Counted from the first letter of the stretch, positions 8,300 through 17,592 are shown. The stretch: DNA of 64,000 nt from an uncultured cyanobacterium (GCA_946221495.1 CAMIFA010000002.1:1-64000); one strand, 5' to 3'. The notes: a model not told the origin generated them from the letters alone. A program made the numbers and translations.

Positions 8300-8782
8300 A
8301 TGACAAGCTACCAATCTGAGCCAGAAATTGCAACTCAATCTGCATCTAGCAGCGACCCCAGCGAAGAAGTAATCGCGATTAATTATGTAGAGTTGATTCA
8401 AACTGTCATCGCTAGTCTAGAACAGGATGATAGTGCGATGGTAAGCCAAACTCAAGAAGGCTATTTATGGAAGTTTAAGTACGGTAGCGTTGAAGTGTTT
8501 GTGCAGCTTACAGGAACAAGTGATGAGGATACATTGACGGCTTGGGCTACTGTGCTTCAGCTACCTGCTAAAGATGAAACAAAATTGATGCGGCAGCTGT
8601 TAGAGAAAAATTGGTCTGGCACGTTTGAAGCTTGTTTTGGTATTTTCAATGAACAAGTAGTTGTGTTATCGACGCGCACCTTGGCGGAACTGTCTCCTGG
8701 CGAAATTTCCCGCATTGTTACCGTAGTAGCAACGATCGCGGATGAGAATGATGATGCTTTACAGTCTGAATTTGGGCAATAG
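8300..8782 (+). CDS. YbjN-domain protein
   Basis: The 160-residue soluble protein starts with a Ser/Glu-rich tail (to about residue 25), followed by a single domain resembling the YbjN fold (also called bacterial sensory transduction regulator): NYVELIQTVIASLEQ, WKFKYGSVEVFVQL, LLEKNWSGTFEACFGI and STRTLAELSPGEISRIV. YbjN-like proteins are type III secretion chaperone-like in fold, but their biochemical role is unsettled. The next gene, a lipoate ligase relative, starts 27 nt downstream on the same strand, so the two are probably co-transcribed. Confidence 0.75.
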   Translation: MTSYQSEPEIATQSASSSDPSEEVIAINYVELIQTVIASLEQDDSAMVSQTQEGYLWKFKYGSVEVFVQLTGTSDEDTLTAWATVLQLPAKDETKLMRQLLEKNWSGTFEACFGIFNEQVVVLSTRTLAELSPGEISRIVTVVATIADENDDALQSEFGQ

Positions 8783-8809
8783 TTATTAGTCATTAGTTAA
8801 TTGCTATAA

Positions 8810-9562
8810 ATGACAGAGGTTTGGCGGCTGATTCCTCTTTTGGATGCGCCTGGTTGGGTACAGATGGCGATCGATAGTTGGTTACTAGAACAGTATTATC
8901 TAGGTCTGCATCCCTCAACTCTACGGTTTTACACTTGGTCGCCCCCAGCAATTTCCCTGGGATATCATCAATTCAGTTACCCCAAACATTGGCAACACCT
9001 GACTTGGCAAGGTATACCTGTGGAGTTGGTACATCGTCCTACAGGCGGACGCGCGGTGTTGCACCAAGGAGATTTAACTTATGCCGTTGTGACATCTGGA
9101 ATCAGTGGTAATCGCATCCAGGTGTATCAGAAAATTTGTGAGTTTTTAATTCAAGGTTGGCTACACTTAGGGGTTCAATTGCACTACGGTGTAGCTGGAC
9201 GCGGATATATTCACAATCCCAATTGTTTTGGCACGGCTACGGGTGCAGATTTGGTTCTAGCTGATAATTCAAAGTTGATTGGTAGCGCCCAACTACGGCG
9301 CGGCAAAGCTATTCTACAACACGGTTCAATACGTTTAGAGCCGGATGCTGAGTTGTTTACTCAGGTATTTGGTGCTGAATCCTTTAGCCCAATTGATTTA
9401 CCTTTTAACCAAAACAGAGAAGCTTTGATTCAAACAGTGATTGAAGCTTTAATTGCCGCAGCTATTAACTATTTTGGCATCCAATTAGTTTTGCAACCCC
9501 TTTCGCCATCAGAGTGGGAAAATATTTTGGCACAACCAAGTTATGAAGCACTACAACGATAA
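8810..9562 (+). CDS. lipoate/biotin protein ligase family protein
   Basis: This is a 250-residue LplA/BPL-like catalytic domain. It has the family signature HRPTGGRAVLHQGDLTYAVV, the NPNCFGTATGADLVLADNSKLIGSAQ segment and the lysine expected in GSAQLRRGKAILQHGS. Such enzymes attach lipoate (or octanoate) to E2 and GcvH domains. There is no separate C-terminal LplA accessory domain, so it could be a ligase or an octanoyl-transferase of the LipM type, which share this fold. It sits 27 nt behind the YbjN gene. Confidence 0.8.
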   Translation: MTEVWRLIPLLDAPGWVQMAIDSWLLEQYYLGLHPSTLRFYTWSPPAISLGYHQFSYPKHWQHLTWQGIPVELVHRPTGGRAVLHQGDLTYAVVTSGISGNRIQVYQKICEFLIQGWLHLGVQLHYGVAGRGYIHNPNCFGTATGADLVLADNSKLIGSAQLRRGKAILQHGSIRLEPDAELFTQVFGAESFSPIDLPFNQNREALIQTVIEALIAAAINYFGIQLVLQPLSPSEWENILAQPSYEALQR

Positions 9563-9651
9563 TAGAAAAAGTAGCGAAGTTATGACAAATATAAGAAATA
9601 ACTTACTACCTGAAATTAATTCTCACCACTATAAAATAATATTTTCTCAAA

Positions 9652-10155
9652 TTAACTAGAAACTAAAGTTGTCCGATAATTATTTGTCTTACTAAAATCA
9701 TCTGACCAAGAAATAGATACTTCGTATGGAGGTAATATCCCTTGATGGCTTTCTATATTTTCTGAGCCTACAAAACTAGTAATTTCTGATTGAGAGCCAA
9801 TAATATAACTTAATTCTAGTCCTAAGTTTTTTTCGTTAACAACAATACTTACTTTCCTAGCTTCAGCCTGACCTACGTTTTTTATTCTTAAAAAGTATTT
9901 TTTGTTGTAGAAGGATATATTACTGAATGACTGTTTAGATACTTCTTTTACTAAACTCACAATGAAATTGGCTTTTTGAGATTCAATGATTCTGTCTCTT
10001 TCTCTTACTTCCTCTAGTGCAACTATTTTATGTTGTAGATTTAGGTTTATTCGAGCATTATGTTCCGACTTACGAGCACTTTGACTAGCTTGTATGAGCG
10101 CAAGCCCTGACATAATAACTGCAAGTCCTGTAAACAAGTCACTAAATGAAATCAT
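9652..10155 (-). CDS. small membrane-anchored protein of unknown function
   Basis: The product is 167 residues. An N-terminal hydrophobic segment (residues about 7-22, LFTGLAVIMSGLALIQ) is followed by a charged, probably coiled stretch (HKIVALEEVRERDRIIESQK), then a beta-rich part with KNVGQAEARKVSIVVN, which recalls NPCBM/Ig-like accessory folds in anchored proteins of unknown role. Low GC and no recognised family suggest accessory DNA. The reading frame is clean. Confidence 0.55.
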   Translation of the reverse strand: MISFSDLFTGLAVIMSGLALIQASQSARKSEHNARINLNLQHKIVALEEVRERDRIIESQKANFIVSLVKEVSKQSFSNISFYNKKYFLRIKNVGQAEARKVSIVVNEKNLGLELSYIIGSQSEITSFVGSENIESHQGILPPYEVSISWSDDFSKTNNYRTTLVSS

Positions 10156-10288
10156 ACCAATTTATATAAAGTTAGCAACTTTAGTTTTAGAGAGTTTTAG
10201 AGCCTACTATGGCTTGTACGCAAGATAGTGTTATTAAATACAAATTTATTACTTTAAAAAGATTACTTATAAAGGCTTGCTTCTGTAT

Positions 10289-10624
10289 ATGTATGTAATT
10301 GTACTCATCTTAAGTGTGCTGTTTGTTCTTGCTTCAGTTTTGTTTCCCGTACCAATTTACAGTGAAGCTGATCTGGTTCAGGTTAAGATTGGTTCGCCTT
10401 TAGGGTTTGTAGTACAAGATCAAAGCGGGTATGCGTTCATGTTAAGAGAACCACTAGGCTATAAGCCGCCCCTTCGTTGGGAAACTCATATTTACTCTGT
10501 CTGGGAAAATACAACTCAAATTCTGTGGTTACAGTTCTTTCTTAACATTGCTATCATCTTTGGCGCGATTATCTTAGTTCTAAATCTTGTTAAAGCGATT
10601 TCACTGAAGACGCACAGGCGTTAA
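10289..10624 (+). CDS. small two-helix membrane protein, unknown
   Basis: The 111-residue product has a hydrophobic helix at the N-terminus (YVIVLILSVLFVLASVLFPV) and a second at about residues 80-105, separated by a loop of about 55 residues (SEADLVQVKIGSPLGFVVQD). The frame allows a TTG start four codons earlier (10277), but the ATG at 10289 is preferred; neither has well-spaced ribosome binding. Function unknown. The frame is intact and the protein looks real from its topology. Confidence 0.5.
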   Translation: MYVIVLILSVLFVLASVLFPVPIYSEADLVQVKIGSPLGFVVQDQSGYAFMLREPLGYKPPLRWETHIYSVWENTTQILWLQFFLNIAIIFGAIILVLNLVKAISLKTHRR

Positions 10625-10782
10625 GAAAACACCTGGCAGATAGAGACGACAGATTAAGCAGAGGTCTAACCTGCTCACTAAAATGGGGATAGGTGAGATA
10701 ATCTACCCCATGAGGCAATTATTATGTAGCTTACCTGGCTTGCTTCTTCGGAAAGGATTGACTGACGACAAAGCCCTTTTGT

Positions 10783-11976
10783 TTAATTCTTAGTAGATTT
10801 AGCGATCGCCCCCAACTCTAATCCTGGTGGAAAACTGCCTTCTTCTTTAACACGCTTAATCTCAGCATCAGTAATCCGTAACTTCAACTTCTGTGCTAAA
10901 ACCTGCACAATATCGCCTCTATCAATTAATCCAGCAACAGCACCCGCCGGAGAAAGCACTGTAATTCGCGGTAAGTGATCAGCTTCTAATTTGTTAATTA
11001 CTTCAACTAAGGCAGTTGACTCAGTAACAGTAGGAATTTCTGTTAAAGGGTGAACAATGCTTTGTAAAGTTTGGGTTTCCCACTGACTGCGTTCTACTAA
11101 ACGCAAATCGTCAATTGAAACAATGCCTCGGTAACGTCCATCAGAAGTGGCAAAATAAACAGGCTGTGCAGTTTCTAGCAGGTACAAATCGGCAAACGAT
11201 CGCAGTGTCTGATCTGCATCTACAACCTTGAAATCGCGGCTCATAACATCATTAGCGGTCAGTTTCAGCAAAGTTTCTTGCATAGTCGTCACCCGGTCAT
11301 AAATGCCAGCATTACGGATGCCAAACCATCCCAGTAAAACAATCCATAATCCGGTTACTAGCTGACCTGTAAACCAATCTACGGCGATGCCAGTAGCAAT
11401 TGCTGACCAACCAAGAATTTGTCCTGCCTTAGCCGCCCAGTGTACACCCTGAAAGCGGCTTCCGGTAGCTTTCCACACTGCTGCTTTTAATACTTGTCCG
11501 CCATCCAAAGGTAAGCCAGGTATTAAGTTAAATAGTGCCAGCACAAGGTTAATTTTCCCCAATTCCCCTACCAAGACAGAGGCTAGACTGGACGCGGGTA
11601 ATATGTAAGATAATCCAGTAAGTAACAAAAACAGCGCAATACTTACAGATGGTCCAGCGATCGCTACTTGAAAAGCTTGTCCTGGGCTTTTTGATTCTTC
11701 TTCAATTGCGGCAATTCCACCAAAGAAGAATAAAGTAATTGATTTAACGTTAATACCTTGCGATCGCGCTACTAAACTATGACCGAGTTCATGCAACAAA
11801 ACTGAGCCAAATAGCAGTAACGCCATTAATACCCCAGCACTCCAACCTAAAAGGGTTCCCCATTGCAGGTAAGCCACCCCAAAGTTAAGGGTTGCCAACG
11901 CTAAAATCACAAACCACAAGGGGTCTAAAAATAAAGGAATTCCAAATAAAGAGCCAATTCGCCAATTTGTTTGCAT
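10783..11976 (-). CDS. site-2 protease family membrane metalloprotease with CBS pair
   Basis: In this 397-residue protein the first half has about six membrane segments with the zinc motif HELGH at residues 62-66 and the second metal-ligand motif GLPLDGGQVL near residue 155. The second half (about 245-375) holds two CBS domains (VMSRDFKVVDADQTLRSF and IVHPLTEIPTVTEST). This is the SpoIVFB-like S2P-CBS architecture, in which an adenylate-sensing CBS pair tunes intramembrane cleavage, usually of anti-sigma factors or membrane regulators. The substrate is unknown. It is monocistronic, facing away from psaK. Confidence 0.88.
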   Translation of the reverse strand: MQTNWRIGSLFGIPLFLDPLWFVILALATLNFGVAYLQWGTLLGWSAGVLMALLLFGSVLLHELGHSLVARSQGINVKSITLFFFGGIAAIEEESKSPGQAFQVAIAGPSVSIALFLLLTGLSYILPASSLASVLVGELGKINLVLALFNLIPGLPLDGGQVLKAAVWKATGSRFQGVHWAAKAGQILGWSAIATGIAVDWFTGQLVTGLWIVLLGWFGIRNAGIYDRVTTMQETLLKLTANDVMSRDFKVVDADQTLRSFADLYLLETAQPVYFATSDGRYRGIVSIDDLRLVERSQWETQTLQSIVHPLTEIPTVTESTALVEVINKLEADHLPRITVLSPAGAVAGLIDRGDIVQVLAQKLKLRITDAEIKRVKEEGSFPPGLELGAIAKSTKN

Positions 11977-12327
11977 AATATTTTCCTAAAAAAGATTTTT
12001 AATGGAGATAGATTTTTCTGGCGCAGGTCTATACAAAAATATTTACGGTACTTGTGCTACGAGCAAAATCAAAAAAATTATCTAAGCTACTCTAATTTCT
12101 AGAATAAATAACTCTGTAAACAATCAAGGCAGATACTCTTTCGCGCTAACCGTACTAAGTACAAGTTAATGCACTACCCGAACACGGCAGCTTAATCCCA
12201 AAAAATTGCCGCTACTTAAACACAACCTAAATTTAAGGAGCAAGCCACACAGCTCGTACAGACAGCTAAGTGGATTGCTCCTTTATACGGATAACCGCAT
12301 TAAAAAACGATTGCTGCCAAAGGTATG
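11977..12327. other. intergenic region between psaK and the S2P gene
   Basis: About 350 bp holding the S2P promoter side and a strong hairpin at 12235-12283. No gene is seen. Confidence 0.5.
12235..12283 (-). terminator. strong hairpin downstream of psaK
   Basis: AAGGAGCAA (12235-12243) plus CCAC (12245-12248) pair with GTGG (12270-12273) plus TTGCTCCTT (12275-12283), 13 pairs with one mismatch. It lies 45 bp beyond the psaK stop. The T-run is weak on either strand, so transcription stop or mRNA 3'-end protection are both possible. Confidence 0.55.
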
Positions 12328-12615
12328 CTACTTCAGAATACCGAGCATGGTCAGGTTTAAAACGGCAGGAATGCCGATTAGGTGACCAGCACTCATGGAA
12401 GCTAGAAATGCACCAACGCTGGGATTATTGAACACTGATGGAAAAGGTAATGGCATCTTAGCACCAGTGTGAGGAAAGCGAATCACCCGAGGAATAATCA
12501 AAAGACATAGTAGACTAATACCAATGATGATCGCTGATCCTGTCCAACTCCATCTTACAGTGTCCGGAACGGTGATTTGGGGTGCTGCTTGTGCGAGTAA
12601 TACTAAGTCAATCAA
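12328..12615 (-). CDS. psaK: photosystem I reaction centre subunit PsaK
   Basis: The 95-residue protein has two membrane helices (about residues 25-43 and 68-92) and the PsaK pattern FPHTGAKMPLP between them and FLASMSAGHLIGIPAVLNL at the C-terminus. PsaK sits at the edge of the PSI core, binds chlorophylls and helps phycobilisome or state-transition coupling. The start is a TTG at 12615 with AGGAG eight bases upstream; no ATG exists in frame before the first helix. Cyanobacteria often have two psaK genes with different light regulation, and which one this is cannot be told here. Confidence 0.85.
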   Translation of the reverse strand: MIDLVLLAQAAPQITVPDTVRWSWTGSAIIIGISLLCLLIIPRVIRFPHTGAKMPLPFPSVFNNPSVGAFLASMSAGHLIGIPAVLNLTMLGILK

Positions 12616-12733
12616 GGTTTTTCTCCTGAATAAACAGATGTGTCTTCAATAAAGAATTATCAAAATTGTTTAGCAGAGAACTAGTATCTGTTTTAAGAGT
12701 TAACACTTACTTTATTTTTCGATACAAATTGCA

Positions 12734-13381
12734 ATGCGAATTAAAATTTGTGGCATTACTCAACCAAATCAGGGACGGGCGATCGCCACTTTGGGAGCTA
12801 CTACCCTTGGCTTTATCTGTGTACCCGCCTCACCTCGCTATGTTAATCCCCAACAAATTCGGGCGGTAGTGGAGCAACTACCAGAAAACATTGACTCAGT
12901 TGGTGTCTTTGCTGATACCAGCTTGGAGGAAATTTGTCAAACAGTCGCTACCTCTGGATTAACAGGGGTGCAGCTACATGGAGATGAATCCCCAGAATTT
13001 TGCCACCAACTGCGCTGCTTTTTACCCGACGTAGAAATTATCAAAGCGCTCAGGATTCGGAATTCACAAGCACTGGCGCAAGCAGATATTTACACCAATT
13101 GCGTAGATGCGCTGCTACTAGATGCTTATCATCCGCAGCAACTAGGTGGTACTGGTAATACTTTAGACTGGGCTAGTTTACAGCAGTTTCAACCCAGCTG
13201 CCCTTGGTTACTAGCTGGGGGACTAACGCCAAATAATATTCTGGATGCTTTAAATGAAGTGCAGCCACATGGAATTGATTTATCCAGTGGAGTTGAACGC
13301 GCGCCTGGAGATAAGGATTTAACGAAAGTTGCTCAATTATTTGAACAGCTACGGCGATGCCGACGGCGGTTCACTCTGTGA
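12734..13381 (+). CDS. trpF: phosphoribosylanthranilate isomerase TrpF
   Basis: This 215-residue TIM barrel starts with the TrpF signature MRIKICGITQPNQGRA (catalytic Cys in KICGI) and has GVQLHGDE, LLLDAYHPQQLGGTGNTLDW with the catalytic Asp, LAGGLTPNNI and GIDLSSGVERAPGDKD. It converts N-(5'-phosphoribosyl)anthranilate to CdRP in tryptophan synthesis. It stands alone, as trp genes usually do in cyanobacteria, and is divergent from psaK with a 118-bp shared promoter region. Confidence 0.96.
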   Translation: MRIKICGITQPNQGRAIATLGATTLGFICVPASPRYVNPQQIRAVVEQLPENIDSVGVFADTSLEEICQTVATSGLTGVQLHGDESPEFCHQLRCFLPDVEIIKALRIRNSQALAQADIYTNCVDALLLDAYHPQQLGGTGNTLDWASLQQFQPSCPWLLAGGLTPNNILDALNEVQPHGIDLSSGVERAPGDKDLTKVAQLFEQLRRCRRRFTL

Positions 13382-13535
13382 TCATCGCACAAACATTTCA
13401 TTTAATCAGCGTTGCAGTATCTAGTGAGCAGCAATCAGATAATCGTAATTAAAGATTTACAGGTACAGATCGTGTACAAGCATCTAATCGCGCCCACCAC
13501 TAGAGAGCAAGGTTTAACTGTGTTACCAGAAACGC

Positions 13536-14249
13536 CTAAAAGAAAGTAGATTGATGGCGAATTAGGTTGAAGAACTCTTCACGGGTTTTCTGCTCGTCCT
13601 GAAATACACCTACCATTGCACTAGTTACAGTCCAAGAACCAGGTTTCTGAACACCGCGCATCACCATACACATATGAGAAGCTTCCATGACAACAGCGAC
13701 TCCTTGTGGCTCTAGAATCGTTTTAATCGCTTCCGCAATTTGGCGCGTTAACCGCTCTTGGACTTGCAAGCGGCGGGCATACATCTCGACTATTCGGGCA
13801 AGCTTACTCAGTCCTACTACTTTTTGATTAGGAATATAGGCAACGTGAGCTTTGCCCATAAACGGCAGCATATGATGTTCACATAAGCTGAAGAAATTAA
13901 TATCTCTAACAAGTACCATCTCGTTGTGACCTTCATCAAAGATGGCATCGTTAACAAGTTCTTCTAGTGACTGGTTGTAACCACTAGTGAGAAACCGCAT
14001 AGCTTCAGCTACCCGCTTTGGTGTTTTCAAAAGTCCCTCACGCTGGGGATCTTCTCCTACACCTAAAAGTAGTGTCCGCACAGCGTCGATCATCGGTTCC
14101 TCAAGTTCTTCTCTTGGCGGTTGCAAATTTGGTTCTCGACCGTTTTGAGTATTACGGTCAGGTCTTGTAGGAAGGCGGTTGATAGCGTCTGTACTGTCTT
14201 GCATTAATGGTGATTGAGGACGAGGAGAACCGTTGGAACCAATAGTCAT
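13536..14249 (-). CDS. folE: GTP cyclohydrolase I FolE
   Basis: FolE turns GTP into 7,8-dihydroneopterin triphosphate for folate and, in cyanobacteria, pterin glycosides. The ATG at 14249 gives 237 residues: a variable Pro/Arg-rich N-terminus of about 55 residues, then the conserved domain with SLCEHHMLPFMGKAHVAYIP (zinc Cys and His), GLSKLARIVEMYARR and the second zinc Cys in EASHMCMVMRGV. The frame extends to a GTG at 14303 that would overlap the upstream SDR gene; the ATG is preferred. It lies 37 bp behind the SDR gene, so co-transcription is likely. Confidence 0.93.
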   Translation of the reverse strand: MTIGSNGSPRPQSPLMQDSTDAINRLPTRPDRNTQNGREPNLQPPREELEEPMIDAVRTLLLGVGEDPQREGLLKTPKRVAEAMRFLTSGYNQSLEELVNDAIFDEGHNEMVLVRDINFFSLCEHHMLPFMGKAHVAYIPNQKVVGLSKLARIVEMYARRLQVQERLTRQIAEAIKTILEPQGVAVVMEASHMCMVMRGVQKPGSWTVTSAMVGVFQDEQKTREEFFNLIRHQSTFF

Positions 14250-14286
14250 AATACAATTCTTAGTTAATGTTTGGCTTGTTGATGAA

Positions 14287-15006
14287 TTAAAGAACACCAG
14301 CACTAGGCATCAGGGTTAATTCTTCAACTACTGCCTGTTCTGGTAATAATGCTGTGTAAAGAATTGACTGAGCAACCGTTTCAGGAGTCAACATCGTTGA
14401 GCGCTCGAAGTTGAGATTAACTGTTTCGGTGTCCCAAAGTTGGGTATTAACAGAACCAGGACAAATTGCGGTGACGCGAATTCCGCGATCGCGTTCTTCG
14501 GCAGCAAGGGTTTTAGAAAGGGCAATTAAACCAGCTTTGCTGACAGAATAAGCTCCCCAGTTAGGAAACGGAGTTTGACCAGCAATAGAAGCAATGTTGA
14601 TAATTGTGCCGCTACCGCGATCGCGCATTGAGGGTAAAATTCCCAAAGTACACTGGAATACAGCAGTAAGGTTGAGATTAATTACAGTTAGCCAGTCTGA
14701 TAAAGGCGTTTCCCTTAATGTGTTGGTATAGCCCATCCCAGCATTGTTTACCAGAATATCGATCGCCCCATCTGCGGCGATCGCTCCTATTTTCTCTTGT
14801 ACTCGCTCAATTTCCGCTAAATCCAAAAGATATACTTGCGCTTCCACTCCAGCTTGGCGAGCAGCACTAGCTACAGCCTCTAGTTTTTCCGGAGAGCGGC
14901 TTACTAAGGCGAGATTAATTCCCGCTTTCGCAAACGCCAAAGCTGTCGCCTTCCCAATTCCACTACTCGCCCCAGTAATCAGCGCCCGTTTTTCAGTTGC
15001 TGTCAT
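14287..15006 (-). CDS. short-chain dehydrogenase/reductase
   Basis: This is a classical 239-residue SDR with cofactor motif TGASSGIGKATA, NNAGMGY, catalytic Ser in IINIASIAGQ and YSVSKAGL, and CPGSVNTQLW. Its neighbours are accA on one side and folE on the other, all on the same strand. It is therefore either a fatty-acid type ketoacyl reductase or a pterin-side reductase (sepiapterin reductases are SDRs), and the sequence alone does not decide. Substrate unassigned. Confidence 0.85.
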   Translation of the reverse strand: MTATEKRALITGASSGIGKATALAFAKAGINLALVSRSPEKLEAVASAARQAGVEAQVYLLDLAEIERVQEKIGAIAADGAIDILVNNAGMGYTNTLRETPLSDWLTVINLNLTAVFQCTLGILPSMRDRGSGTIINIASIAGQTPFPNWGAYSVSKAGLIALSKTLAAEERDRGIRVTAICPGSVNTQLWDTETVNLNFERSTMLTPETVAQSILYTALLPEQAVVEELTLMPSAGVL

Positions 15007-15236
15007 TAATTCTGATTTTACTTATTCTCAAGTTGTACTACTTGCTAATCTAAACTTATTACCTTTGATGGATGAATTTTTCCTAATAATCAGCTTATTT
15101 TCTCATTCTACTTATAAGAATGCAGTTTAGAAATAACGGATAGATTTTTAATCTTTATATGTTCTCTAAAATACAAAGAATTCCAGAAACACTAAAAAAT
15201 TTGTCCTGGAAAACCGGAAACTGAGAATAGCGCTTC

Positions 15237-16214
15237 TTAGGTAGATTGAGTAAAAACACCAATGTTGCGGAATTTTTGGTAGCGCATTTGGCGACGTTGC
15301 TGACTTGTCATCTGGGTTAACTCATCCAAATTCTCTACTAGTGCTTGTTTGAGGATCGTTGCTGCTCCCAGGGGATCAGAATGAGCGCCACCAAGGGGTT
15401 CTGGCAATAATTGATCTAAAATGCCTAAATTTTTCAGATCCCAGGCAGTTATTTTTAAAGCGATCGCCGCTTGGGGAGCTTTGCTAGCATCTTTCCAGAG
15501 AATAGCAGCACAAGCTTCCGGCGTAGCAACAGTATAAACAGCGTGTTCAAACATTAACAGGCGTTCGCCAACACCAATGCCTAAAGCGCCACCAGAACCA
15601 CCTTCCCCAATTACTGTGCAGATAATCGGCACATCTAGCCGGAACATCTCACGTAAATTATAAGCGATCGCTTCTCCTTGACCTTGATACTCTGCTTCCA
15701 TCCCCGCCCAAGCACCGGGCGTATCGATAAAAGTCAAAATTGGCATTCCAAAAGCATTTGCGTGTTCCATTAACCGCATTGCCTTACGGTAGCCGCCGGG
15801 GGAAGCCATGCCAAAGTTACGGGCAACATTATCCTTAGTATCGCGCCCTTTTTGATGTCCTAGCATGACTACAGAGCGCCCAGCAAACCGCGCCACACCC
15901 CCAACTAAAGCCGGATCGTCAGAACTCCGGCGATCGCCATGAAGTTCCATCCATTCATCGCTAATCGCCTGAATATAATCCAACGTACTTGGACGACGCG
16001 GATGACGCGCCAGTTGTAGTCGTTGGGATGGCGATAAACTACTGAAAATTTCCTGACGCAACTGCCCAGCGCGTGCTTCCAATTGCCGAATCTCATCAGA
16101 AACATCTACCCCTGTTTCTATCGCTAATTCCCGAATTTGGTCAATTCGTAACTCTAGCTCTATTAGGGGCTTTTCAAAGTCTAAAAGTAGGGGTTTACGC
16201 TCTGTAGTTGGCAT
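15237..16214 (-). CDS. accA: acetyl-CoA carboxylase carboxyltransferase alpha subunit
   Basis: The 325-residue AccA transfers CO2 from carboxybiotin to acetyl-CoA together with AccD, giving malonyl-CoA for fatty acids. It starts with a helical N-terminal part (FEKPLIELELRIDQIRELA) and has RPSTLDYIQAI, GDRRSSDDPALVGGVAR, the crotonase-like oxyanion segments IGEGGSGGALGIGVG and the LKITAWDLKNLG C-terminus. It follows aar on the same strand by 127 bp, a neighbourhood often seen in cyanobacteria that make alkanes. Confidence 0.97.
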   Translation of the reverse strand: MPTTERKPLLLDFEKPLIELELRIDQIRELAIETGVDVSDEIRQLEARAGQLRQEIFSSLSPSQRLQLARHPRRPSTLDYIQAISDEWMELHGDRRSSDDPALVGGVARFAGRSVVMLGHQKGRDTKDNVARNFGMASPGGYRKAMRLMEHANAFGMPILTFIDTPGAWAGMEAEYQGQGEAIAYNLREMFRLDVPIICTVIGEGGSGGALGIGVGERLLMFEHAVYTVATPEACAAILWKDASKAPQAAIALKITAWDLKNLGILDQLLPEPLGGAHSDPLGAATILKQALVENLDELTQMTSQQRRQMRYQKFRNIGVFTQST

Positions 16215-16307
16215 TTTTAAGAGTCAGGGGTGTCAGGGTTTAGGGGTCAAGGAGTAGGGAAAAGGCTGAATGCTCAATGCTGAATCCTAAATAATTCATT
16301 CTTTATA

Positions 16308-16341
16308 TTGCCTCTTGCCTCTCGCCTCTTGCCTCTTGCCT
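16308..16341. repeat. heptanucleotide short tandem repeat (TTGCCTC)
   Basis: Five units of TTGCCTC (one variant TCGCCTC, last ending T) fill 16308-16342 and run up to the aar stop codon. Such STRR heptamers are typical intergenic filler in cyanobacteria. Confidence 0.85.
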
Positions 16342-17361
16342 TTAAACTAGCAATGGTCGAAATCCGTGTTTTACGGAAACTTGACCAATTTGAGCCATTT
16401 TTTCTACAGTAATTTGATTTCGTCCCCAAGAAAAGTTAGTGTACAAATTTTCAAACTCCAGCAGCATTGACTCCGCGAAACAGGCAAATAGCTGACGTGC
16501 TGGCACATCCATGTTGACTATCTTCATGATCCGCCAGTCAATATCGAGTGAATGCTCTACAATTCCACCATTAAGGACGTATACGCCGGGATGCTTAATT
16601 TTAGTTCCCAAGTTTTTAGGATAGCCGCCATCAATTAATAAACACGGTTGCTTCAATACAGTTGGGTCAATTTCAACTCCCTTGGGCATACTGGCAACCC
16701 AGACGATAATATCTGCCTGTGGTAGAGCTTCTTCTAAGCCCATGATTTTGCCTCTACCTAGTTGGGCTTGCAATTCTTGCAGGCGCTCTTGGTTACGGGC
16801 AATTAGTAGGAGTTCCGCTACATCTGTGCGCGCCTCCAGCCAACGGCAAACTGCACTGCCAATGTCACCTGTAGCACCACAAACGGCAACAGTTGCTTTT
16901 GAGAGTTCAATTCCTAATTGTTTTGACGCTTGTTCTACTTGACGACAAATAATGTAAGCGGTGTGCGTGTTACCTGTTGTAAAACGGTCGAATTCCAGCT
17001 TAATATTGCGGACTTGCCGATTTTGATGCAAGTTAAAGTTTTCAAAGATAATCGAGGAGAAGCCACCTAAAGCTGTAATATTAATGCCATGCTTTTGGGC
17101 GTGAGCCATTGCATTTAAGACTTTTCGCGTCGCTGCTTTAATTCGGCGCGTAGCTAGCATTTCAGGTAGAAAGCAAGATTCTACATACCGACCTTCAATT
17201 TTCTGCCCAGTAACGCTGGTGACGCTAATAGTATCGACTATTTGGGGCGGGGCGCTACACCAAAAATCTAGCCCTTGATCTGCATATTCCGGGTAGCCCA
17301 ACTCTTTAGCAACAGATTGAGCGTGTTCCAAACTGGTAAGATGACCGATTAGACCAAACAT
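16342..17361 (-). CDS. aar: long-chain acyl-[acyl-carrier-protein] reductase
   Basis: AAR reduces fatty acyl-ACP to the fatty aldehyde with NADPH, the first step of cyanobacterial alkane synthesis. The protein is 339 residues and starts MFGLIGHLTSLEHAQSVAKE. It shows the nucleotide-binding motif VCGATGDIGSAVCRW and the cysteine nucleophile at residue 294 in ARQLFACFAESM, exactly the position known from characterised AARs. The partner ado lies 231 bp upstream and accA 127 bp downstream. A hairpin at 17541-17585 separates ado from aar, so it may have its own promoter. Confidence 0.97.
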   Translation of the reverse strand: MFGLIGHLTSLEHAQSVAKELGYPEYADQGLDFWCSAPPQIVDTISVTSVTGQKIEGRYVESCFLPEMLATRRIKAATRKVLNAMAHAQKHGINITALGGFSSIIFENFNLHQNRQVRNIKLEFDRFTTGNTHTAYIICRQVEQASKQLGIELSKATVAVCGATGDIGSAVCRWLEARTDVAELLLIARNQERLQELQAQLGRGKIMGLEEALPQADIIVWVASMPKGVEIDPTVLKQPCLLIDGGYPKNLGTKIKHPGVYVLNGGIVEHSLDIDWRIMKIVNMDVPARQLFACFAESMLLEFENLYTNFSWGRNQITVEKMAQIGQVSVKHGFRPLLV

Positions 17362-17540
17362 GAATTTATTTATAAAAGCCTGAGCTTCAGGTCAGAGTAG
17401 AGTAATTGAGTGAATTTAGGGACTTAGCTTTAAAAATATTACACAAAATTACTGCCCAGTCAGCTATATTGCTACTCGGTTCTTTTGTGTGTAATCTGCT
17501 TAAGTTCTCAAATTATTGTTTTAGGGCGATCGCACTTAAT

Positions 17541-17585
17541 AGGGGCAATTCGCATCAGTATTTTGTGCTGAGATGAATTGCCCTT
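17541..17585 (-). terminator. hairpin between ado and aar
   Basis: AGGGGCAATT (17541-17550) pairs with AATTGCCCTT (17576-17585), extended by CATC with GATG inside, about 14 pairs. It begins 8 bp after the ado stop codon. No T-run follows on the minus strand, so it may limit read-through or shield the ado mRNA 3' end rather than be a simple terminator. Confidence 0.5.
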
Positions 17586-17592
17586 ACTGAAT

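Noticed and set aside
10683..10711. Hairpin ATGGGG...CCCCAT as a terminator
   Set aside because: The stem has a bulge and no T-run on either strand; it may be chance.
16308..16341. CRISPR-like repeat
   Set aside because: Units are 7 bp, uninterrupted and without spacers. The same holds for 19426-19477, 32655-32691 and 53958-53990.
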